The notes under the pieces were generated by a model. It was not told the origin of the DNA and made no database searches. It worked only from the letters and a program-made list of their open reading frames with translations. A stretch of DNA of 64,000 nucleotides from Stictocephala bisonia (taxonomy: Eukaryota; Arthropoda; Insecta; Hemiptera; Membracidae). Both the position numbers and the translations under genes were made by a program. Below are positions 34,800-46,637 of the stretch, piece after piece. The stretch lies in NCBI GenBank assembly GCA_035578905.1, contig JAQJVL010000277.1, positions 248,001 to 312,000 of the forward strand. The letters run 5' to 3'. Position 1 is the stretch's first letter; every line of letters begins with the position of its first letter.

Positions 34800-35640
34800 A
34801 GTACAATAAGGTACCCACCCACCTACCACTACATGTACAGTGGTAATGTTACCACTGCCTAATTCACTAAGACATTGCACTGGTTGGTAAAAATATTCTA
34901 CAATGCGTATTCAACTATCCACTTATATCCCTTACAGTGGTATTGATCCACCCACCTACCCATACATATACAATGGTGGGTACACCCACCAGCCCTCCCA
35001 TACATGTACGATGGTATTGACCCACCCGCCCTCCCATATACGTACGGTGGTATTGAATGTCAATTACAATGTACGTGTACGGGTGGGTAGGTGGGTCAAT
35101 AGCAATATACGTGTATAGGTGGGCAGGTGGGTCAAAAACAATGTACGTGTACGGGTGGGCAGGTGGTTCAATAGCAATGTACGTGTATGGGTGAGCGGGT
35201 GGTTTCTTACCACTGTACGTGTATGGTTGGGTGGGTGGGTTCATACTACTGTACGTGTATGGTTGGGGCAACTACTCTCAACCCGCCCACCCATACACGT
35301 ACATTGGTATTGACCCTCCCGCCCACCCATACACGTACATTGTAATTTACCCACCCACCCAACCATACACGTACATTGTAATTGACCCACCCGCCCACCC
35401 ATACACGTACATTGCTATTGACCCACCTGCCCACCCGTACACGTACATTGTGATTGACCCCGTGAGAGACGGACCTCTCTTATCTGCTCTAATATATTTC
35501 AGTTGACTGTTCCACATAGTAGAGGTGTGTGACTACATTGTTATCTAAGAAGCCAATACTACTGTACGAGTATGGGTGGGTGGGTGGGTCAATACCACTG
35601 TACGTGTATAGGTGGGTGGGGTGGGTAAAGAATCCAACAC
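34800..35640. repeat. G-rich minisatellite, locus C, alternating orientation
   Basis: Units of the GTACGTGTATGGGTGGG family run as the C-rich orientation from about 34810 to 35055, G-rich from about 35065 to 35265, C-rich from about 35275 to 35465, and G-rich again from about 35560 to 35625. Because runs face each other, the locus can fold back on itself. GGGTGGGTGGGTGGG at 35574-35588 is a canonical four-run G-quadruplex motif with single-T loops. Open frames on both strands here are repeat by-products. Confidence 0.88.
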
Positions 35641-35810
35641 AGTCCGGAACATATATATACATAGGATTTTTCAAATTTGTTGATATGCCACTTTACATTT
35701 CATGAACGTTTTTGACTTATTCATTGATTTTACAAGTCATTAGATAAGTAGAGGAAATAAGAAAAGGTCCTCTTAGCTATCAATACTGTTATTAGTTGAG
35801 ATATTATGGC

Positions 35811-36620
35811 GTAACCATTGTGTTGTAGTATTGTAAGACCTTTAGTTGTTTTAATCCTTCCACTACAGCAGGGTGTCATATTATGTGTGAGTCAAGAAGT
35901 ACGTTACTGTATAACCATTGTGTTGTAGTATTGTAAGACCTTTAGTTGTTTTAATCCTTCCACTACAGCAGGGTGTCATATTATGTGTGAGTCAAGAAGT
36001 ACGTTACTGTATAACCATTGTGTTGTAGTATTGTAAGACCTTTAGTTGTTTTAATCCTTCCACTACAGCAGGGTGTCATATTATGTGTGAGTCAAGATGT
36101 ACGTTACTGTATAACCATTGTGTTGTTAGTATTGTAAGGCAGAGTAACTTCCACTACAGCAGGGTGTCATATTATGTGTGAGTCAAGAAGTACGTTACTG
36201 TATAACCATTGTGTTGTAGTAATGTAAGGCAGAGTACCTTCCACTACAGCAGGGTGTCATATTATGTGTGAGTCAAGAAGTACGTTACTGTATAACCATT
36301 GTGTTGTAGTATTGTACGGTAGAGTACCTTCCACTACAGCAGGGTGTCATATTATGTGTGAGTCAAGAAGTACGTTACTGTATAACCATTGTGTTGTAGT
36401 AATGTAAGGCAGAGTACCTTCCACTGCAGCAGGGTGTCATATTATGTGTGAGTCAAGAAGTACGTTACTGTATAACCATTGTGTTGTAGTATTGTAAGAA
36501 CTTTAGTTGTTGTAATCCTTCCACTATAACAGGGTGTCATATTATGTGTGAGTCAAGAAGTACGTTACTGTATAACCATTGTGTTGTAGTATTGTAAGAC
36601 CTTTAGTTGTTTTAATCCTT
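35811..36620 (+). repeat. Detached satellite block with 100-bp derivative units (about 8-9 copies)
   Basis: Same satellite as at 25.6 kb. At least five of the units replace GCAGAGTA after GTAAG with an 18-bp segment ACCTTTAGTTGTTTTAAT, giving 100-bp units (starts at 35833, 35933 and 36033). Others are normal 90-bp units. The 100-bp form is absent from the main array, so it arose or was amplified only in this block. The block ends within such a segment at 36620. Confidence 0.93.
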
Positions 36621-39600
36621 AGGAGGGACGAGGACCATTGGTTAAAACCAATAACGCAAATATTTTGCCCATCTTTAAATCAAACATTACAATTGTTCAA
36701 AATGAGCGGAACAAAATTGTAAAATGTCTTTCAATTACCCACATTCAGCTTATTGCAAGTTTTGCTTTGATTAATCGTTAGTACCTACTAAGTAATGATT
36801 AAGTTTGGAATTTAACCCACTTTTGTTTTCTCCGATCTATCGCATGTTGCCCCACTCGATAGCTCTACTCGTGCTTGTATGTCTGGGCCTCTCGACTGAT
36901 AAAAACAGTCTATTTTTAGAAGTAATAGTTATGGTACAGCATTGCCCTTTGGTAATTCTCTATTCCTAACTCAATTTGTACGTGTTATCCAAAATGAATT
37001 GGGATCTCGTTTAAACATTTATAACAAATATTCGTCAAGAGTTATCGGGTATATTAAAACTCCGTTAATTATTTTCTATCGATTAATGATACTGATTTAA
37101 CTGTTAAAAGAATGTGAAACAAAAAACGTGTTAAAAATGGTGAGTTATCAAATGAGACACAAACCAAAAAAAACTATTACAATTTTAAATTTAAAACGGG
37201 AAATTTACTTTAAAAAAGTAGTATTTTATACATTCGTGAAGGAGTGAAATTCAACTAAACAGGCGAATGAACTGATGTGTTTGCCCCTCTACCTACGTGA
37301 GAAAATCAGAACCCGAAGTGAAAAAAACTACTTATATAACACTACTTATATAAAGAACTTCGGATATAACACTTATTGACGTGCCCGATATACGACTGTG
37401 AGGGAAAAGAATTATTTTCATTGACTTACGTCAAATTTAATTCAGCATTATTTCGAAAAACTCTGGGTGCATGGACATTATGTATCTTTGAAACAATTGT
37501 CACGGGGGATGGGAAATGATCAGTTGCAGAGTCGAAGTTCAAATTACGGATCACATAGTTTATGAGTGCCCATTTCCTTTTTTTCATGGGGATTATCTGT
37601 CTTCATTCAATCGGAAACCTGGATTTAGTTCTGTGACGAGAGATCAATATTTTATTTAGATATTTTTATCTGTGTAATATTTTAAATCTTTTAAGTTTGG
37701 TAGGTGGCCTAAAAACCTTACGATATACAGTATGGTTATAGTCCCTTCCCCCACTTTTTTCTACAATTTAAATTTAGTTTTTTTTTTCTAGTTATTTCAA
37801 TCATTATATAGGTAGAGTTTCTAACTTTTGAAATATTGTGAGTAACCTGAGGGCCAAGACATAAGAGACAAGTTCCGAATTTTCTATGGGAATACAGTCA
37901 TGTGATATGTCTATTAACATTGCCTTTTCACCCAGAAAACAATGGTGTATTTAAAATTCAAATGGGTTGTGCCGTTTCCATGATATCAGTAGACTAAAGT
38001 TTTTAATAGGAAGACAGTCATGGGACATGTGTATTAACACTGCCTTATTCAAATTACAGTAGTTCCTATTCGGTAGGTTCTACTGGATTCAATATTTGCC
38101 TCAACTATCGTCTTATACGTAATTTGAGTCCCAATGTATTTCGAATAACTGATATTTTTTTAGAGCTTCTTCTTGAAAAGACATTTTTTATGTCACAAAA
38201 ACTCAGCGTCAAACACAGAGCATTTTCTACAACTAGCATCTAGTGCGCTAGTAAACGCTGTCACACTGGGTGAGAGGGCGCTATTTGCTAGGTGCTAGTT
38301 GGTCACGTGACTCACTAGCACGAAATGTTAGATATGTTTAATTCTTCAAGGTAGTGAAATTTAACTAGCATGCTATTGTTGGTATCTGCTGCATAAGTGA
38401 CATTGGCTACTACGCGACTGCTAGTGAAGTAGCGTAGCGTACGCCGTGTTAACAACCGTACGCTAATCATGTCGCCCATCCATGTACGTTTCACAACACT
38501 TCACTCCACTTACAGCACTTCAATGTTGATCAATATAAGCGTATTTCCGTAAATAAAATGTATTAATTAATGCCATTAAAACTGAAAGAATAACGTATGT
38601 AAGTGGCTTTTGATATGGTTACCACTAATGAGCCGATGTTAATCTAGTTTTCCCTTACGTGGGGGGTTTCTGTCATAAAAAGCCACCGAGATGTGGGGAC
38701 ATGTAATGGGCGGCTTTATTACGGAGGCCCACTTCGCCGCGTTAAACTGTGGTTTTTAAGTGTAACAGTGTAAACGTGCCTTCAGCCTTTGTGGGAATCG
38801 AGGCTACTTTTACCAGGTGGTTCTTGTTTTGATTTTATCACGAGAGAAATCTGGTCTAATAAACTGTGAACATTGAGTTAATTGTTGGTCAGGGCGGTTG
38901 TGTGACAGTTTTTATGCTTCTTTCGATTTCCTTATTTATAACACTTTATTTTTTTTATTTGGTTGTTATTATAAGTATTTAATTAATCTGTATTTTTCGT
39001 ATTCATCTAAGAATGACTAGAGATTAAGTTGACACTTTAAATGTCCATAATTTGTTAATTTTCTTAATATTAAGTCATATTTTCTCCGTAGTGAATGTCT
39101 AAAATAGTTAACGTATTAATTTTTAAGAGTAGCCACTTTTGAAACTTAATGTGGAATTCGTTGAAGGAATGTTACATGCAAATTTGTTTACCGTATCACA
39201 AACAAAACTTATTGAGACGCCGCGAACAACATATCGGCAGTCCAAATCACTTCAAGTTCGAGAATTCCAAACTTCTAAATTGGGTACCAAAAATTAGAAA
39301 AAATTTAAGGGGTAAGTTTGTGGATAATAAATTCACTAATAAAGAATGCATAAAAGACCACAGCTGAGTAGTAGTAGCTAAATACGTGTATAGCAGCTTC
39401 CTAACATAATAATTTTTTAAAAAAACTAAAATTTTTTTGTTATTATGCAGTTTCTAATCAGCTAACGAAATTTTAAAACAGCCTGATGTGGGTCAAAATT
39501 GGACATATTTTCACGAGGCTTTTTATTCTGCGGAATCAACGGATATAACCGGAAAATTCGAAAGTAGATGTCACAACTTTTAGTATTTTAAACATATTCC

Positions 39601-39639
39601 TATTATTAAAATGATGTTTTAAACATATTCTTAAAATTT
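36621..39639. other. Non-coding stretch with a short duplication and a CpG-richer patch
   Basis: No gene recognised. An imperfect direct duplication offset by about 120 bp lies at about 37885-38050 (ACAGTCATGTGATATG against ACAGTCATGGGACATG, then TATTAACA and TGCCTT). 38225-38480 is CpG-richer (CTAGTGCGCTAGTAAACGCT, GTAGCGTAGCGTACGCC) and could be a decayed element, but I could not pair its ends. The frame 39149-39367 (72 codons) resembles no family I know. Confidence 0.4.
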
Positions 39640-40195
39640 AAGTGAGTTTTTCGCTGAATACGAATTTGAAAACTGTTTTGGTCTATAACAATTATTTCTC
39701 GAGAAATAACGGAAAAACTATTTTTGCCACAAATTGCGATTAGTGGTCATTACGATATCATTATAAAAACCAACTATTAACCATAACAGCAGAATTAACT
39801 TATACACCCCGAGGGACGGCGTGCAGGCCAGGCATCCGAATTTAACGCAAATTACGAATTTTTGTAGAGTAAATAGACAATTAGAATAAGTTAGGTTATG
39901 TTTGGTTGGGTAATTAAAAAGTGTATTTTTCGGACAGAAAAAATATTTTATTGAAAAGCCAATTATATATTCGTGTTCAGCATAAAAATATGTAAAATAA
40001 AAAAGTTTAAAAATAAATAGTTAAAAGGTGTTTTTTTTCACTAGTTGATAAAAAACTAGTTTTTCGATTTTATGTAAAAAACGAGTTTTCCGTGGTTGAA
40101 ATCAATCTCCCCAAGAGATATGAACTCATATTTCACTACTTTTTCACCAAGAAATCGTATTTTCATAAGTGGCTAAAAAAGCGCTTAATTAACGA
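39640..40195 (-). mobile_element. Dispersed unclassified repeat, copy 2 (inverted)
   Basis: Its reverse complement aligns with 22531-23085. Shared landmarks on the minus strand: GAAAATACGATTTCTTGG, GAAATATGAGTTCATAT, ACCACGGAAAAC, GCTGAACACGAATAT, CCAAACATAACCTAACTTA and GATGCCTGGCC. The two copies differ by many substitutions and several indels, so they are old. No coding sequence is present. Confidence 0.7.
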
Positions 40196-40290
40196 TCTTT
40201 TTTATTTTTCGAGGTAGTGTTCATTACTTAAGGGATGATAGTAAAATGTGAAGTGGACGGTCTTACTTGATGATCCTTTAATATACGGTT

Positions 40291-40334
40291 GAGGTAAAAT
40301 ACATTATCAATGAACTGATGATGTATTTTACCTC
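40291..40334. repeat. Perfect 14-bp hairpin beside a minisatellite
   Basis: GAGGTAAAATACAT (40291-40304) and ATGTATTTTACCTC (40321-40334) are exact inverted copies around a 16-nt loop. The array at locus D starts at the right edge. A second, bulged hairpin (ACCAAA 40574-40579 with TTTGGT 40593-40598) lies at the far side of the array. Confidence 0.85.
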
Positions 40335-40572
40335 TATCACCTCTATCACCTCTATCACCTCTATCACCTCTATCACCTCTATCACTATCACTGGATGTGT
40401 ATGGGTGGTCGGGTGGGTCACTATCACTGGATGTGTATGGGTGGTCGGTCGGGTGGGTCACTATCACTGTACTGTATGTGTGGACGGGTAGGTCACTATC
40501 ACTGTACTGAACGTGTATGGCCCGGCAGGTGGTCAGTATCACTGTACGTCTGTGGATGAATGAGTGGGTTAG
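40327..40572 (+). repeat. 9-bp (CTATCACCT)n run joined to G-rich minisatellite, locus D
   Basis: About six or seven copies of TATCACCTC open the array. They are followed by four to five units with TCACTGGATGTGTATGGGTG and TCACTGTACTGTATGTG, the same family as loci A-C with ATGTGTATGGG in place of ACGTGTATGGG. The 116-codon minus frame is a by-product. Confidence 0.85.
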
Positions 40573-41427
40573 TACCAAATCTAAATTCTTAGTTTGGTTT
40601 ATGATGTAAAAAGAGTTGTTATAAAGAAATAGTTTAATGGAGTTACTCTCGTATTGAACATTAGTGACAACTTTAGTAAAAATTCAGTATTAAACTATTT
40701 TTAATCAAAATATATATTAAGACCACAACTTCCGCATTAGTCGCACATGAGATCTGCCAAAGAAATGAGTAGATCAAACCTACATTCTACCCATGAGGCT
40801 ATTCTAAGATATGTAACGAACAGCTGTTTAAGCACAGCATTGATATGATCTCGTTTTTCCAGATGGAGAGATGAAAGGCATTCCCCTTACTACTAATTTA
40901 AAATAGTGCATAATTAAAAATAGAGCATTACTAAGCGAAAGTAGCCAATCTAGTTAAGTTCAGTCGTTTTTTTTCACTAAGCTACTACCAAAGCTTCAAA
41001 TAGTTAAAATAAAATTAAGTAAATTTTATAACTTATTCGTTTAGTTATTCTAATGGTAATTGATTTTAGTTTGAGAAAATTATATAATTGTTTTTACCGG
41101 AATTTTTCTTACGGAATTGCATTCATTTTGTTTATTTAAGTGGTTATATATGTTAATTAGCTACACATCACATAGTTTTTTAATTTTATATTTCAGCTTT
41201 ACAATCTGAAGCCATTTTAAAAAACTAACCAACATAAACAGTTTTTAATAAAAATATAAATTAATTAAGATCGTATGTTTCTTAAAATATTTAACATATG
41301 ATTTGACCAATGAGAATAGATTGTAAAGCCGAAATATAACATTAAAAAAACTGATGTCATGTGTATTTAATTAACATAAATCAGTAATGAACACCATCAC
41401 AAAAAATACATACCGTCAATAATTTTT
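40573..41427. other. AT-rich spacer
   Basis: No gene. GTTTTTTAATTTTATATTTC near 41178 and an inverted relative near 41320-41350 (TTGTAAAGCCGAAATATAAC) hint at a decayed inverted-repeat element spanning about 41165-41360. Confidence 0.4.
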
Positions 41428-44400
41428 TATATATGTGTGTGCTCGGAGTTATTACACATTATTACACAATAATGCCTCCTGTGTTACGTGAGTATTAGAC
41501 TACCCATGAGGTTGCCTCATCTACCTCATACCATGGGTACTACTGAGTAAACGTTACCTTTATATATGTGTGTGCTCGGAGTTATTATACATTATTACAC
41601 AATAATGCCTCCTGTGTTACGTGAGTATTAGACTACCCATGAGGTTGCCTCATCTACCTCATACTATGGGTACTACTGGGTAAACGTTACCTTTATATAT
41701 GTGTGTGCTCGGAGTTATTACACATTATTACACAATAATGCCTCCTGTGTTACGTGAGTATTAGACTATCCATGAGGTTGCCTCATCTACCTCATACTAT
41801 GGGAACTACTGAGTAAACGTTACCTTTATATATGTGTGTGCTCGGTGTTATTACACATTATTACACAATAATGCCTCCTGTGTTACGTGAGTGTTAGACT
41901 ATCCATGAGGTTGCCTCATCTACCTCATACTATGGGAACTACTGAGTAAACGTTACCTTTATATATGTGTGTGCTCGGAGTTATTACACATTATTACACA
42001 ATAATGCCGCCTGTGTTACGTGAGTATTAGACTACCCATGAGGTTGCCTCATCTACCTCATACCATGGGTACTACTGAGTAAACGTTACCTTTATATATA
42101 TGTGTGCTCGGAGTTATTACACATTATTACACAATAATGCCTCCTGTATTACGTGAGTAGTAGACTACCCATGAGGTTGCATCATCTACCTCATACCATG
42201 GGTACTACTGAGTAAACGTTACCTTTATATATGTGTGTGCTCGGAGTTATTACACATTATTACACAATAATGCCTCCTGTGTTACGTGAGTATTAGACTA
42301 CCTATGAGGTTGCCTCATCTACCTCATACCATAGGTACTACTGAGTAAACGTTACCTTTATATATGTGTGTGCTCGAAGTTATTACACATTATTACACAA
42401 TAATGCCTCCTGTGTTACGTGAGTATTAGACTACCCATGAGGTTGCCTCATCTACCTCATACCATAGGTACTACTGAGTAAACTTTACCTTTATATATGT
42501 GTGTGCTCGGAGTTATTACACATTATTACACAATAATGCCTCCTGTGCTACATGAGTATTAGACTACCTATGAGGTTGCCTCATCTACCTCAAACCATGG
42601 GAACTACTGAGTAAACGTTACCTTTATATATGTGTGTGCTTGGAGTTATTACACATTATTACACAATAATGCCTCCTGTGCTACATGAGTATTAGACTAC
42701 CTATGAGGTTGCCTCATCTACCTCAAACCATGGGAACTACTGAGTAAACGTAACCTTTATATATGTGTGTGCTTAGAGTTATTACACATTATTACACAAT
42801 AATGCCTCCTGTGCTACATGAGTATTAGACTACCTATGAGGTTGCCTCATCTACCTCAAACCATGGGAACTACTGAGTAAACGTTACCTTTATATATGTG
42901 TGTGCTCGGAGTTATTACACATTATTACACAATAATGCCTCCTGTGTTACGTGAGTATTAGACTACCCATGAGGTTGCCTCATCTATCTCATACCATGGG
43001 AACTACTGAGTAAACGTTACCTTTATATATGTGTGTGCTCGGAGTTATTACACATTATTACACAATAATGCCTCCTGTGTTACGTGAGTATTAGACTACC
43101 CATGAGGTTGCCTCATCTACCTCATACCATGGGAACTACTGAGTAAACGTTACCTTTATATATGTGTGTGCTCGGAGTTATTACACATTATTACACAATA
43201 ATGCCTCCCGTGTTACGTGAGTATTAGACTACCCATGAGGTTGCCTCATCTACCTCATACCATGGGAACTACTGAGTAAACGTTACCTTTATATATGTGT
43301 GTGCTTAGAGTTATTACACATTATTACACAATAATGCCTCCTGTGTTACGTGAGTATTAGACTACCCATGAGGTTGCCTCATCTACCTCATACCATGGGA
43401 ACTAATGAGTAAACGTTACCTTTATATATGTGTGTGTTCGGTGTTATTACACATTATTACACAATAATGCCTCCTGTGCTACATGAGTATTAGACTACCC
43501 ATGAGGTTGCCTCATCTACCTCATACCATGGGAACTAATGAGTAAACGTTACCTTTATATATGTGTGTGCTTAGAGTTATTACACATTATTACACAATAA
43601 TGCCTCCTGTGTTACGTGAGTATTAGACTACCCATGAGGTTGCCTCATCTACCTCATACCATGGGTACTACTGAGTAAACGTTACCTTTATATATGTGTG
43701 TGCTCGGAGTTATTACACATTATTACACAATAATGCCTCCTGTGTTACGTGAGTAGTAGACTACCCATGAGGTTGCATCATCTACCTCATACCATGGGTA
43801 CTACTGAGTAAACGTTACCTTTATATATGTGTGTGCTTAGAGTTATTACACATTATTACACAATAATGCCTCCTGTGTTACGTGAGTATTAGACTACCCA
43901 TGAGGTTGCCTCATCTACCTCATACCATGGGAACTACTGAGTAAACGTTACCTTTATATATGTGTGTGCTTAGAGTTATTACACATTAATACACAATAAT
44001 GCCTCCTGTGTTACGTGAGTATTAGACTACCCATGAGGTTGCCTCATCTACCTCATACCATGGGAACTAATGAGTAAACGTTACCTTTATATATGTGGGT
44101 GCTTAGAGTTATTACACATTATTACACAATAATGCCTCCTGTGTTACGTGAGTATTAGACTACCCATGAGGTTGCCTCATACCATGGGAACTACTGAGTA
44201 AACGTTACCTTTATATATGTGTGTGCTCAGAGTTATTACACAATAATGCCTCCTGTGTTACGTGAGTATTAGACTACCCATGAGGTTGCATCATCTACCT
44301 CATACCATGAGTAGGCTACTACTGAGTAAACGTTACCTTTATATATGTTTGTGCTCAGAGTTATTACACAATAATGCCTCCTGTGTTACGTGAGTATTAG

Positions 44401-44464
44401 ACTACCCATGAGGTTGCCTTATCTACCTCATACCATGAGTACTACTGAATAAACGTTACCTTTA
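41428..44464 (+). repeat. 133-bp tandem array, about 23 copies
   Basis: Anchors GCTCGG at 41441, 41574 and 41707 give a 133-bp period that holds through most of the array, with deletions in units near 44180-44240 and 44350. Each unit carries two dyads: CATTATT-ACAC-AATAATG, and CCCATGAGGT paired with ACCTCATACCATGGG. Variants (GCTTAG, CTACATGAG, CTAATGAG) occur in runs of neighbouring units. Stops in all frames make coding unlikely. Confidence 0.95.
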
Positions 44465-44552
44465 AAGTCCAGCATTAAGTGCAGATGTGAGAGAATGAAA
44501 TAAAATAAGATTACAGCCTTTAACGGACTATTTCATGTGAACTATGAATTTA

Positions 44553-44976
44553 TCAGTAAACTCTCGATTTAACTGACCAAATATGATAGGCTCTATTCCG
44601 TTAGAGCCGATTGTCCGTTAAATCAGAGTGGATACGCTGTTATAAACTATCCACACCTTACTCAAAACTAATTGTGATGCTGTAAGCTCATTTTTTACTC
44701 AATAATTAATAAAATATACAAATATATTTTATATAACAATTATTAACCCATAATGATTTAGGGTTTTAGGATATACTGAATAATAATAATAATAAATGTA
44801 TATGGAATATTGATATTACCTTATGAAAACTACACGTTTTGTAAATTAGTTTCTGTAAAAACTTTCTTCAGTGCGGGGTACAGTATCTAACAATCTAAAT
44901 GGTGTAATACTGCTGCAAGCTGTCCGTTAAATCCGAAGACCGTTCAATCGATGTCCGTTAAATCGAGAGTTTGCTT
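44553..44976. mobile_element. pogo/Tigger-like MITE, about 424 bp
   Basis: The left end CAGTAAACTCTCGATTTAAC is inverted at the right end (GTTAAATCGAGAGTTTGCTT, ending 44976). TA flanks both sides, with one extra base at the left. The subterminal motif GTCCGTTAAATC is repeated inside near 44610 and 44930. CAGT-type ends with CTCTCGATTTAACGGAC and a TA target match the pogo/Tigger branch of Tc1/mariner. No transposase is encoded. Confidence 0.75.
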
Positions 44977-45007
44977 TACTATGGCGTCCTTTGGGAAGAG
45001 AGTGACT

Positions 45008-45038
45008 ACTATGCACAACAGTGCATATTGTGCATAGT
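45008..45038. repeat. 11-bp perfect hairpin
   Basis: ACTATGCACAA (45008-45018) and TTGTGCATAGT (45028-45038) are exact inverted copies around a 9-nt loop. There is no T run behind it and no nearby gene, so I assign no function. Confidence 0.8.
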
Positions 45039-45870
45039 GATTTCATCAGGCCTGTTTGGTCTTCATTAATTACTACGCTATTGACACACGGTGTCTTCAT
45101 TCCCCATTTAACACTACTAATAACTCCTAAGTGACAAATAATAAAAAAGGTGATTAGAGTTGAATATATAAAAAAAAAACTTGTTCTACTATAGCATATA
45201 CAGTATTATTTGAGGTTTTATAGGATTTTCAGAAATGTCCCAAACATTCCATTCTACGTACTAAACGTTTTTTGATCAGCTCAAAAAAAATGTTGTGATC
45301 ACTTGACTAGCAAATTAACCTACTAGCCTATTACTGGTGTTGGTAAACATTAGAAAAAGATTTCTGAATTTGTTTTTAACATACAATTTCATGACATGTT
45401 TTATTTCACTGCAAACAATCATATTATCAAAAAGGCACTGCTAAAAGATGATAAAAGGTTCGAGTCTTTCGACTGACAATTGTAAAGAGTAACATTATGT
45501 CAGTAGTATTCACCCAAGCCCTCCACGACTAACCACAACACGCGATCACGTGTTCCCTTCTTCTTTGATAGACAGCAGCCGTAATCTGCTAAATTGTTGC
45601 TAACAACAGTAAAGCTAATCTAGTTATCTATTCGAAACACATGTTAGGCCCATTATAAATACAAATTGGCCAACAACAAGCCAAATGGAGGGTTGTGTAA
45701 ATCATTAGAAAGCCTTAATTATATTTGGCTGTTCTTATACTTTTCAAGGGTAACTCGACATAAGGATGTAACAAACCCTACATTCTATTGTCATAATCAA
45801 TCGTCATACATATTAATTTATAAGTAAATGATCCACGTTCTATATAAATACAGTATTAACAATAAATTAT
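45039..45870. other. Non-coding spacer
   Basis: AT-rich, no recognisable gene. A Pol III B-box-like GGTTCGAGTC near 45458 has no A-box partner. Confidence 0.45.
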
Positions 45871-46010
45871 TGTGGTAATGACGCACCCACCCAACTACGA
45901 ACGTGCTGTGGTACTAACGCACCCACCCATACACGTACGAGGATTCTGTACGTGTATGGGTAAGTGGGTCAATATTACTGTACGTTTATGGGTGGGTGGG
46001 TGCGTATTTG
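45871..46010. repeat. G-rich minisatellite, locus E, head-to-head
   Basis: Two C-rich units (CACCCACCCATACACGTAC) face two G-rich units (GTACGTGTATGGGTAAGTGG and a relative ending GGGTGGGTGGGTGCG) around a short GAGGATTCT loop. The locus is therefore an imperfect palindrome of about 130 bp. Confidence 0.8.
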
Positions 46011-46637
46011 ATGATATATAAACCTGCTTTTCAGAATACCATCGAATGAACAACTTTTACGAATGCGTTAATTTTTTTATCATAAATGATAAAGAAATAT
46101 AGGTTATCATACATAGGGCCTCATTTAATTTTCCTTGTGCGCGATTTCAGAGTTGTGTTTTTAGACCTTTACTTTAAATATAAACATACAGTATATCAGT
46201 AGGTCAGTAATGAATCAGATAAGATTATTTTCTTAGGTTAATGCCATAAAAATGTCTCATGTGCAGACCTCATGTTAAAGATTTAGCTTGGCGCAGAGGT
46301 TGATAAAAGCTAGTCGATCTGTGGTCGATAGATCGTGCGTCTTTCCCTCAAGTCAACATGCGTGAGGGAGCGAATTTGCTATACACGTCTATACTTCTTG
46401 CTAGGAGCGAATTTGACCCCATGGTTATCATCCTAACCCACATGGTTAATAGAAAACACGTGAGGATAGGAACAGATTCCTATGACCTCACCCACCCTAC
46501 GTAGATGTAAGAGAACAAAATACAATTGTTTTATACGTCAAACAGCAAATCCGTACGTGTATAGAAGAGTGTATTTCATATTTATTCTCTATTTCTACCA
46601 TAGTGCACATCATTAGTTTATCACATAGATAATTTAT
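46011..46637. other. Non-coding spacer
   Basis: No gene seen. A short direct repeat GAGCGAATTTG occurs twice near 46369 and 46404. Otherwise unremarkable. Confidence 0.45.

Larger units (their letters stand above)
34634..35810. other. 1.18-kb block interrupting the satellite
   Basis: The satellite is cut within GTTACTG/TATAACCATTG at 34633 and resumes with GTAACCATTG at 35811, so about 3 bp of the unit are lost or changed. The block holds an (AC)n tract, minisatellite locus C and short AT-rich ends. No clear terminal repeats or duplication are seen at its borders, so insertion and recombination are both possible. Confidence 0.6.

Noticed and set aside
38225..38480. CpG-richer patch as a MITE
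   Set aside because: Ends show only weak mutual similarity and no convincing target duplication.
45455..45470. B-box-like GGTTCGAGTC
   Set aside because: No A-box or acceptor stem at proper distance; short motif expected by chance.
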